NCBI GenBank assembly: GCA_016432725.1 | Contig: JACJDG010000003.1 | Span: 7,222,001-7,286,000, forward strand | Length of the DNA stretch: 64,000 nucleotides | Source: Streptomyces sp. DHE7-1 | Lineage (GTDB): Bacteria > Actinomycetota > Actinomycetes > Streptomycetales > Streptomycetaceae | Reading direction: 5' to 3' | Shown: positions 52,603 to 60,023 of the stretch, one piece after another | Layout: every line of letters starts with the position of its first letter | How positions within the stretch are numbered: position 1 is the stretch's first letter | Made by a program: the position numbers and the translations under genes | The notes under the pieces: model-generated | The model's input: only the letters and a program-made list of their open reading frames with translations | What the model was told of the DNA's origin: nothing | Databases searched by the model: none

Positions 52603-53095
52603 GACGGCCCCGGGCCGGCGGGGGAAGCCGCCGGGGCCGCCGGCCGGGGACGCCCGCACGGAACGGGGCCGTCGGCCGAGGGCAGTGGAACGGGGCCGGC
52701 GGCCCGTTTCGCGGGGGAGAGCTGCCGTCCCGCCGCGCGGCCTTCCGAGGGGCCGGACCCAGTGCACCACCCGGCCGCGCGCCCCGGGAGCGTGCGTGGC
52801 CGTGCCGGTGCGGGCGCGGCGTTCGCACGGGGCGCGCGGAAACCGGAAAGGGACGGGGAGACCCGCCCCGGCGGCACCCCTCCGGCTCCGTCGCAAAGGC
52901 CGCCGATGTCGCGCGAATGCCTTGTTCCGTGTGTGGAGGTTGTGCAAGGGTTGAAACACGGTGCGGGGGGTAATCGCCAGGATTCTCAGGGCAGTTGGGA
53001 ACCGGGCCGGTCAGGCACCGGTGAATTCCCGCTCCCCGCGCGCGTATCCGGCGATCGGCAATCGACGCACCACACCCATCAAAGGATTCCGCTCA
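52603..53095. other. intergenic region before the second sigma-like/ricin gene
   Basis: About 490 bases with no supported gene. It begins with a bulged GC hairpin (52606-52638), a likely terminator for the toxin gene. The stretch 52900-52975 is poorer in GC and carries TTGAAA and TAATCG boxes that may belong to the promoter of the following gene. Confidence 0.5.
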
Positions 53096-54819
53096 GTGCC
53101 CACCCCCCACCCCCCTCGTCCGCCCTATCCGCCGCCGGGCGGGGACCCCGGCGAGTCCGACGAGTTCCTCGCCGCCCCGCTGCGGGCCGGTTCCGACGCG
53201 GAGGCCTCCCGGTCCACCGCGCTGCTGATGGCCCGCCACTGGCCGGCCGTGCACGACTACGCGGTCGTCTGCCTGGCCACGCCGGGCCCGCTCGCCCACA
53301 TGGTCACCGGCGCCGCCTTCCACCGGACCCTCGCCCGGCTCGCGCTCGGCGAGTCCGCCGAGGCCGTCCGGCCCCGCCTGCTGGTGGCCGTCCGGGACAC
53401 GGTCCTCAACTGGTCCTGCGAGGACGGGATCACCGCCGTACTGCCGGCCCTGCGAAAACCCGCCGGGGCCGCGGTATGCGCACCGCGAAGACCCTGATAC
53501 CGGAAAACCGGACCCTTTCCGAACGTTCTTTCCAGAGCCTTCCGCGACTCGAACAGACGTTGCTGTGGCACATCGAGGTCGAGGCCGAACCGATAAACAT
53601 CCCCGCCGCTCTGCTCGGACTGGACACCGACAGCGCGGCGGCGGCACTCGGACAGGCCCGGGAGAAATTCCGGGAAGGCTGTGTCCGGGCCCACCGGGAA
53701 CTCGCGCCGAGCTCCGAATGCCGCCACTACAACCGCCTTCTGGACGTACCGATCCGCCGGGGCGGCGCCCTGCTCCCGGACGTCCGGCAGCACCTCGACG
53801 GCTGCCCGTACTGCCGGCACGCCGCCGAGCAGCTGGGCCGCGTCGACGGCGGCCTCGGCGTACTGCTGGCCGAGGCGGTGCTCGGCTGGGGCGCCCGGCG
53901 GTACCTGGAGTCGCGCCCCGGCCGGAGCGGAGCCGCCCGGGCCCGCGGGGTCTCGCCGGCCCCCGGCGGACGGGGACGCGGCGGCCGGCGCGGGCCGCTG
54001 GACGGGGTGCCGGCGCGGGCGTCCGGCGGACGCCGCAGACGCGGCAGGGCGTCCGGGCCGTTCGGCGCGGTCCTGGGCGCCCCGGCCGGATGGCCGGCCA
54101 GGACGCTGCTCGTGGGGGTCGGGGTCGCCTCGGCCGTGCTGCTCGCGACCGTCGTCGCCCTCAGCGCCTGGCCCGACGGCGGCGACCACACGGCGCCGGT
54201 CGCCTCCGACGCGGGCCCCGGTGGCGTACGGCCCCCGACCGGCCCCGCCACCTCACCCGGCACGGCGGGCCTGCCCACGGCCGGCCGGACCGCCCGGCTG
54301 CGCAACGCCGCCACCGGTCTGTGCCTGGACGTCCGGGGTGAGGTCAGGGCGGGCGCGAGCGTGGTGCTCGCGGCCTGCGCGGCGGCGCCGCGGCAGCAGT
54401 GGATCTACGAGGCCGACGGTCTGCTGCGCAGCGCGGCCGTCCCCCGGCTGTGCCTGGACTCGCACGCCGACGCGGGCGTCGTCATCCTCGGCCGCTGCGC
54501 CGGCGCGCAGGCGCGGCGGGGCGACGACGTGCGCTACGACCTCACCGCGCGCGGTGAGTTGCCGCCGCGCTGGGACCGCACCCTCGCCCTCGCGCCGGCC
54601 GGGGACCGGGCGGGCGCCGACGTCGTCGTCAAGGTCCGCGACGGCTCCGCCGCCCAGCGCTGGCGCGGCGACGCCCCGGCCGCGAGCCCGGGCTCCCTGT
54701 CGGTCGCCGGCGGCGACGGATCCGCCGGGTCCGGCGCGGCGCCGTCCGACGGACGGGCGGCGCGACCCGTGCGGCAGGTTCCGGCCCGGGCGGCCACGGC
54801 GCCGGGAACGGTCCCGTAG
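53096..54819 (+). pseudogene. second sigma-like / zinc-finger / TM / ricin-lectin protein, frameshift as given
   Basis: Restoring one G at 53465-53468 joins the N-terminal sigma-like part (VPTPHPPRPPYPPPGG..., ARHWPAVHDYAVVCLATPGPLAHMVTGAAFHRTLARLAL) to the rest, giving about 574 residues. Region-4-like sequence (SFQSLPRLEQTLLWHIEVEAEPINIPAALLGLDTDSAAAALGQAREKFREGCVRAHRELA), the zinc site HLDGCPYC, a membrane helix (LLVGVGVASAVLLATVVAL) and a ricin-like trefoil (LRNAATGLCLDVRG, QQWIYEADGLLRSAAVPRLCLDS) follow. It is collinear with the protein at 35259-37082. GTG 53096 has AAAGGA upstream. Confidence 0.78.
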
Positions 54820-54865
54820 GGAATCCGGCCCGTCCCGCCGCCGGCCGGCGGCGGGACGCGAACGG

Positions 54866-56034
54866 TCAGACGGCCGACTCGACGAGGTCGTCCCGCGTGA
54901 CCGTCGCGGGCGTGGCGTGGCCGGACAGGGCCAGGGTGAGGTCCAGTTCGGCGAGGACGCAGCGGACGACGTGCTCGACGCCCGCCTGCCCGTCCAGGCC
55001 GAGGCCGTAGACGTAGGGCCGGCCGAGCAGCACCGCCCGCGCGCCCAGGGCGAGTGCCTTGAACACGTCGTCGCCGGTGCGCACCCCGCTGTCGAAGAGC
55101 ACGCTCAGCCGGTCTCCCACCGCGTCCGCGATCCCGGGCAGCGCGTCGGCCGCCGCGATCGAACCCGCCACCTGCCGGCCGCCGTGGTTGGAGACCACCA
55201 CGCCGTCCATCCCGGCGTCCGCGGCGAGCCGGGCGTCGTCCGGGTGCAGGACGCCCTTGACGACGATCGGCCCGTCCCAGTGCTCGCGCAGGTAGCCCAG
55301 GTCGGGCCAGGTGTGGCCGGCGTCGCCGAACAGGCCGAGGAAGTGCAGCACCGCGGCGTTCGGGTCCTCGTGGACGGGCTTGGCGAGGCCCGCCCGGAAG
55401 GCCGGGTCGGTGAAGTAGTTGGCGGTGCCCACCCCGTGCAGGAACGGCAGGTACGCCTGGTCCAGATCGCGGGGGCGCCAGGCCAGCAGCGGGGTGTCGA
55501 GGGTGACGACGAGCACCGAGAACCCCGCGTCCTTCGCGCGGGCCAGGAAACTGCGCGTCACCTCGCGGTCCTTGCCCCAGTAGAGCTGGAACCAGCGCTC
55601 GGCGTCCCCCATGGCCTCCGCCACCTCTTCGAGCGGCGTGCTAGACGCCGAGGACAGGACGAACGGCACGCCCTGCGCTGCTGCGGCCCGCGCGGCGGCC
55701 GTCTCGGCCTCCGGGTGCATGATCGACAGCACGCCGACCGGGGCGAGGGCCAGCGGCGTCGGCAGCGTGCGGCCCAGTACCTCGGTTGTCAGGTCGCGCT
55801 CCTGGACGTCGCGCAGCATGCGCGGCACGATCCGGCGCCGGGCCAGGGCCGCCCGGTTGGCGCGCGCGGTGCCGCCGTCCCCGCGCTGCCGGCGACGTAG
55901 CCCACCGGCCCCGGCCCGAGCCGGTGTTCGGCGAGCTCCTCCAGCCGGGTCGGATCGGTGGGCAGCCGGGGCACGGCACCCGTCATCCCGTTGAGGTAGA
56001 TCTCGTACTGGAAGTCCGCCCAGTGCTTGGCCAT
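54866..56034 (-). pseudogene. lactate 2-monooxygenase / FMN-dependent alpha-hydroxy-acid oxidase, frameshift as given
   Basis: About 389 residues after restoring one G (plus-strand C run 55879-55882), joining GYVAGSAG to DGGTARANRAALARRRIVPRML. It begins MAKHWADFQYEIYLNGMTGAVP. FMN-binding segments include TPLALAPVGVLSIMHPEAE, QLYWGKDREVTRSFL, KGVLHPDDARLAADAGMDGVVVSNHGGRQ with the catalytic His in SNHGGRQ, and DSGVRTGDDVFKALALGARAVLLGRPY. The sequence is closest to lactate 2-monooxygenases, which convert L-lactate to acetate and CO2. Confidence 0.85.
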
Positions 56035-56471
56035 CCGCCCCTCCCAAGGCTTGCCGCGCTCGCCGCCGCGTCAGCGCGTGCCGACGATACTCGCGGGCAG
56101 ACCGGGGCGGTTCCACCGGGAAGGCCCTGGCCGCGGCGGCGTCACGCGCTTCCCTGGACGCTCCATGAACGTGAGAAGTCGTGAAGGGGTCGTGAAGGGC
56201 TCGCGGTGGGGCGGGGGCGTCATGTTTCAGGCCGATTAACGAGACGGTGTTTTTCGGCCATTCGACCGGTCACCGCGATCAAGAACCGCTCAGTTGTGCG
56301 GTCGAAGCGTTCAGTTTCCGTGACTTCACGCCACTGTTTCAACACGCAATGTTACCGAAAGCTGTGGGTGGGATGTGTGTTTCGCCGACGGACTCGGCAG
56401 AGTGGCGCTCGCCGCTCCGGCGCCGACCGGGCCGGAGGGCAACCGTCTACTCGAGCGGAAGGATGCACACA
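56035..56471. other. divergent intergenic region between the monooxygenase and SSI genes
   Basis: About 437 bases without a supported gene. Near 56170-56195 there is a short tandem repeat (TCGTGAAGGGG / TCGTGAAGGGC). The stretch 56220-56370 is less GC-rich and probably holds the SSI promoter; I cannot place the boxes with confidence. Confidence 0.5.
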
Positions 56472-56902
56472 ATGCGGAACACCGCGCGCTGGGCAGCGAT
56501 CATCGGCCTCACGGCCGCCGTATGCGGACCCCTGACCGGGGCCGCCCTCGCTGCACCGGGCGCCGCCCCGTCGTCGCTCTACGCCCCTCGGCGCTGGTGC
56601 TGACCACCGGCCACGGCGAGACCGCGGCCGCGGCCACCCCCGAGCGCGCCGTCACCCTGAACTGCGCCCCGACGGCCTCCGGCACCCACCCGGCGGCGAT
56701 CGACGCCTGTGCCGAACTGCGTGCCGCCGGCGGCGACCTCTCGGCCCTGAAGGGCCGCGACGACGTGCGGTGCACCAAGCTCTACGACCCCGTCGTCGTC
56801 ACGGTCCAGGGTGTCTGGCAGGGCAAGCGCGTCGCATACGAGCGCACCTTCGGCAACTCCTGCGTGCGGGACGCCATGAGCAGCAGCGTCTTCGCGTTCT
56901 AG
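56472..56902 (+). pseudogene. Streptomyces subtilisin inhibitor (SSI)-family protease inhibitor, frameshift as given
   Basis: Signal peptide MRNTARWAAIIGLTAAVCGPLTGAALAAPG, then, after restoring one C at 56584-56587, SLYAPSALVLTTGHGETAAAATPERAVTLNC...; about 143 residues. The SSI fold is clear: two disulfides' worth of cysteines, the reactive-site stretch RCTKLYDPVVVTVQGVWQGKRVAYERTFGNSC and the C-terminal SSVFAF. The P1 residue, which is Met in SSI (CPMVYDP), is Lys here (CTKLYDP), predicting a trypsin-type rather than a subtilisin-preferring inhibitor. Start ATG 56472 has GGAAGG at nine bases. Confidence 0.9.
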
Positions 56903-57132
56903 ACCGGGATCGTACGGTTTCCGCGACGCCGGATCAGGCTCGCAACTGGGGAGTGCGGCCCCTGGAGCGGGAACCTGCGATCTCGCACCGGGACCGACGG
57001 GCGGAGTGGGGCCGCCCGCCGGACTCCCGGGCACACAGCCGCTCCCCGGAAAAGGCCCGTGGGGGCCTCTCCGGGGAGCGGCGAAAAACGACCGGTATCG
57101 AAAAACAACCGGTTTCAACTGAAGATTGGACG

Positions 57133-57330
57133 TCACGCCTTGCGCCGGTGACTCGTGTCGCACCAGGGGTAGGTGCGACTGCGCCGGCAGGTGCACAGGG
57201 CCACCCGGAAGCGGTCGGAGGAGACCGTGGTGCCATCCTCCAGTTCGATCTCCACCGGGCCCTCCATCAGGAGCGGCCCGCGCCGCTGCATCCGGATCCG
57301 GCGGGGCCGTTCAGCAGGCTCGTTCGGCAC
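57133..57330 (-). CDS. CDGSH iron-sulfur protein
   Basis: A 65-residue mitoNEET-like protein with the 2Fe-2S motif C-x-C-x8-C-x3-H: C46, C48, C57 and H61 in CTCRRSRTYPWCDTSH. It overlaps the end of the methyltransferase gene by 20 bases and is the last gene of a three-gene operon with the methyltransferase and a diiron-enzyme homologue. Cluster redox or transfer to a partner is plausible. Confidence 0.93.
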   Translation of the reverse strand: MPNEPAERPRRIRMQRRGPLLMEGPVEIELEDGTTVSSDRFRVALCTCRRSRTYPWCDTSHRRKA

Positions 57331-57964
57331 GGATCACCACCAGCTCCTCCTTGTCGTCGGCGGCCGTGAGCAGACCGCTCCGGCGCAGCCAGTCCTTCCG
57401 GGAGCGCAGCACCGGACCGAAGTCGATCCAGCGGCGCCGCACGACGGCGGCCTTCAGATCCGCCGCGCGCAGCAGTTCCAGGGTCCGCTCCGGGCCGCTC
57501 AGCGCCGAGTGGACCAGCAGCAGCACCCCGCCGGGCCGCAGCAGCCCGGGCGCCTCCCGGCAGATCCGGTCCAGCAGCAGCCGCCCGTCGTGGCCCGCGT
57601 CCCAGGCCCGCGACCGGCCGTGCGGCTCGCGTCCGGTGCCCGGCGCCGGCACGTACGGCGGGTTGGCCAGGATGAGGTCGTACGTGCCGTCCGCGACCGG
57701 GACGAAGAGGTTGCCGCGCCGGATCCGCACCGGCAGCCGGGTCAGCCACGCGTTCAGCCGCGCCGTCCACACCGCCCGCCGGGACACGTCCACCGCGGTC
57801 ACCTCGGCGCCGTGCCGGGCGGCCGCCAGGGCCAGCGCACCGCTTCCGGTGCCCACGTCCAGCACCCGCGAGCCGGGGGCCGGTGCCTCTTCGTCCAGTG
57901 CCTCGGCCAGCAAGGCGGTGTCGTCCTGAGGGGCGTACACGCCCGGAAGTACCCATGCTGTCAC
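57311..57964 (-). CDS. HemK2/MTQ2-like class I methyltransferase
   Basis: A 217-residue SAM-dependent methyltransferase. Motif I is VLDVGTGSGALALAAARHGAEVTAVDVS, motif IV the substrate-binding ILANPPYVPAPGTG (NPPY), typical of Gln/Asn or N6-adenine methyltransferases of the HemK2 branch. C-terminal LRPGGVLLLVHSALSG fits. GTG 57964 (VTAWVLPGVYAPQDD) is favoured, possibly leaderless. The gene overlaps CDGSH downstream and begins within 23 bases of the diiron-enzyme stop, so the three form an operon. Confidence 0.85.
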   Translation of the reverse strand: MTAWVLPGVYAPQDDTALLAEALDEEAPAPGSRVLDVGTGSGALALAAARHGAEVTAVDVSRRAVWTARLNAWLTRLPVRIRRGNLFVPVADGTYDLILANPPYVPAPGTGREPHGRSRAWDAGHDGRLLLDRICREAPGLLRPGGVLLLVHSALSGPERTLELLRAADLKAAVVRRRWIDFGPVLRSRKDWLRRSGLLTAADDKEELVVIRAERAC

Positions 57965-57986
57965 GGAGCACTGAGTACCCCGGCGA

Positions 57987-59009
57987 TCAGGATGTATGGG
58001 CCAGTTCTTGGGCATCAGCCGCGAACGGGACACGGAGCGACGACCGTCCCGCGCGCCACTCGCCGAGCAGCCGCCGAGCCAGCCGCCCCTCCAGGAACTC
58101 GGTGGCGTCGACACCGAAGGCGATGTCGTCCGCGAGACCGGGTTCCTCCGCGAGCAGCCCGCCGATCACATCGTGGCGGACGACCTGCTCGTGCACCGCG
58201 TCCGCCTCGACGTGCTCGTCGTAGAAGAACTCGGCGGCCGGCCCGGCACCGGTACGGCGCATCGCCTCGGCCAGCCGGCGGGAACCCGGCGAGGAGGTGA
58301 TCTCCACGTCCGCGAAGTGGCCCACCAGGGCCCCGCGCAGCCGCCGGTGCAGCCCGAACAGGGACATCAGGTTGACGACGGCGAGCATCTCGGCGCAGGC
58401 CGCGTCCAGGTGGCGCCCGTACGAGGTGTCCAGGCCGAGGTCCGTCATCAGGTCGGCGAACAGCTTCGCGTGCATCCGCTCGGCCCGGCCCGCGCCGAAC
58501 TCGTCGAACTCCACCGCCGCCATCGCCGCCTTGGCCCGGCCCCACAGCCGGGGCAGCACCCAGGCGTGCGGGTCGGCCTCCTTCAGGTGGTAGAGGGAAC
58601 GCTGCGCCGCGTACTCGCGCAGATGCCACAGCTCGCCCTCGGCACACAGGAAGTGCGTGACGCCCGTGCCCTCGGCCGGCTCCACCAGGAGGGCCTCCAG
58701 GGCCTCGTCGAGGCTGTCGTGGGCCGGCGTGTCGGAGCGCAGCGCGGACAGGAAGCGGTCCTCCAGCGCGCCCCGCAGCGCGAGCAGTCCGGGATCCCAC
58801 TCGAGTTCCGGGCGGACCCCGGCGAAGCCCCGGTAGTGCAGTTCGTAGCACAGGTACAGGGAGAGCTGGAGATCGTCGCCGTAGGGATCGGCCGCCCCGG
58901 CGCCGCGGGCGTCGGGCAGCGGGCCGGTGCCGCGCAGAAACGCGGTGACCGCGGCGGAGAGGGGCCCGCGCGGCGCGGGCAGCTCGGGTCCTCGCAGGTG
59001 GTGGTTCAT
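57987..59009 (-). CDS. iron-containing redox enzyme of the heme-oxygenase-like diiron (HDO) type
   Basis: A 340-residue all-helical protein. Metal-ligand candidates are E/H residues in AAVEFDEFGAGRAERMHAKLFADLM and FFYDEHVEADAVHEQVVRHDVI, the E-x~10-H and DEH-x3-D-x2-H patterns of HDO enzymes, which catalyse oxidative reactions on amines, lipids or amino acids. First gene of the operon with the methyltransferase and CDGSH genes. Start ATG 59009 (MNHHLRGPELPAP). Confidence 0.85.
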   Translation of the reverse strand: MNHHLRGPELPAPRGPLSAAVTAFLRGTGPLPDARGAGAADPYGDDLQLSLYLCYELHYRGFAGVRPELEWDPGLLALRGALEDRFLSALRSDTPAHDSLDEALEALLVEPAEGTGVTHFLCAEGELWHLREYAAQRSLYHLKEADPHAWVLPRLWGRAKAAMAAVEFDEFGAGRAERMHAKLFADLMTDLGLDTSYGRHLDAACAEMLAVVNLMSLFGLHRRLRGALVGHFADVEITSSPGSRRLAEAMRRTGAGPAAEFFYDEHVEADAVHEQVVRHDVIGGLLAEEPGLADDIAFGVDATEFLEGRLARRLLGEWRAGRSSLRVPFAADAQELAHTS

Positions 59010-59144
59010 GACGGCCGGGTACCCGGGCGGGGCGAAAGCACCGGCGGCCGCGCTCCCGGCCGGCCGGCCGGCCGACGCCTCCCCCCCGGCCCGTGTCGCC
59101 CCGGCCCGTGTCCCGCCGGCGGCCGCCCGGCCGGCACGGCCCGC

Positions 59145-59312
59145 TCAGTCCCCCTCGGACCGCTCCTGCGCTCCGGTGTTCGGGGTGACGGCGTCAGCCG
59201 CCTCGCCCCGGCTCCTCTCGTCCTCGCCGTGCGTCTCGGCCTCCTCCACCTCTCGGAGCACCTCCTCCAGGGCAGTCCCGGGCCGTTCCTCGTGATCGTT
59301 CGCGCCGGTCAT
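59145..59312 (-). CDS. small acidic hypothetical protein
   Basis: A 55-residue protein starting MTGANDHEERPGTALEEVLREVEEAETHGEDERSRGEAADAVTPNT. ATG 59312 has GGAGGAG at good spacing. It is Glu-rich with one predicted helix and otherwise disordered. Function unknown. Confidence 0.6.
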   Translation of the reverse strand: MTGANDHEERPGTALEEVLREVEEAETHGEDERSRGEAADAVTPNTGAQERSEGD

Positions 59313-59469
59313 GGCGTCTCCTCCCGCGGTGTCGTGGTGATCCACCCCGGGTTACCCCGCCGGCGTCCTCCCAAGCGCCCCCACGGGCACGTCGTCCGCC
59401 CACCGGTCCGGGCGGGCGGGTAGCCTCGACGCGCGGAGGGGGGCCCGCACCGTGGAGGGACCGATCACC

Positions 59470-59997
59470 ATGCCCGCCGACCTCACCGGCACCTTCCTGA
59501 CGCTGGACGACGGCCGCCCGGCCGTCCGGTTCGGCCGCGCCTACGACCTGCCGGCGGACCGCGTCTGGCGGCTGCTCACCGACCCCGGCGAACTCGCCGG
59601 CTGGTTCCCCTCGCGCGCCGAGATGGACCTGCGTCCAGGCGGCGCCATCCGGTTCAGCGGCGACCCGAACATGCCGGAGTCCACCGGCACGGTGCTCGCC
59701 GCCGACCCGCCCCGGCACCTCTCCTTCGAGTGGGGCGGCGACGAACTCCGCTTCGACCTGGACCCGGCGGACGGCGGGCGCACCCGGCTCACGCTCACCG
59801 ACGTGCTCGCCGCGGAGAACACCGCCGCGCGCAACGGCGCCGGCTGGGAGGTGTGCCTGGCCGCCCTCGACGCGAGGGCGCGCGGCGGGCGCCCCGCGGG
59901 ACCGCACGCCGGGGCGGGCCCGGCCTGGCGGGAGTTCTACGACGGCTACGTCGCGGCGGGAGTGCCCTCGGGCGCGCCGGTCCCGGGCCTGGACTGA
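59470..59997 (+). CDS. SRPBCC/AHSA1-like START-domain protein
   Basis: A 175-residue protein: RFGRAYDLPADRVWRLLTDPGELAGWFPSRAEMDLRPGGAIRFSGDPNMPESTGTVLAADPPRHLSFEWGGDELRFDLDPADGGRTRLTLTDVL is the AHSA1 type of the SRPBCC fold, with GWEVCLAALDA near the end. Function unknown (ligand binding or hydrolysis). ATG 59470, or GTG 59452 six residues earlier. Convergent with the NHLP-type ABC gene. Confidence 0.86.
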   Translation: MPADLTGTFLTLDDGRPAVRFGRAYDLPADRVWRLLTDPGELAGWFPSRAEMDLRPGGAIRFSGDPNMPESTGTVLAADPPRHLSFEWGGDELRFDLDPADGGRTRLTLTDVLAAENTAARNGAGWEVCLAALDARARGGRPAGPHAGAGPAWREFYDGYVAAGVPSGAPVPGLD

Positions 59998-60023
59998 CCG
60001 CTGCGCACGGGCCGGCCCCCGGC

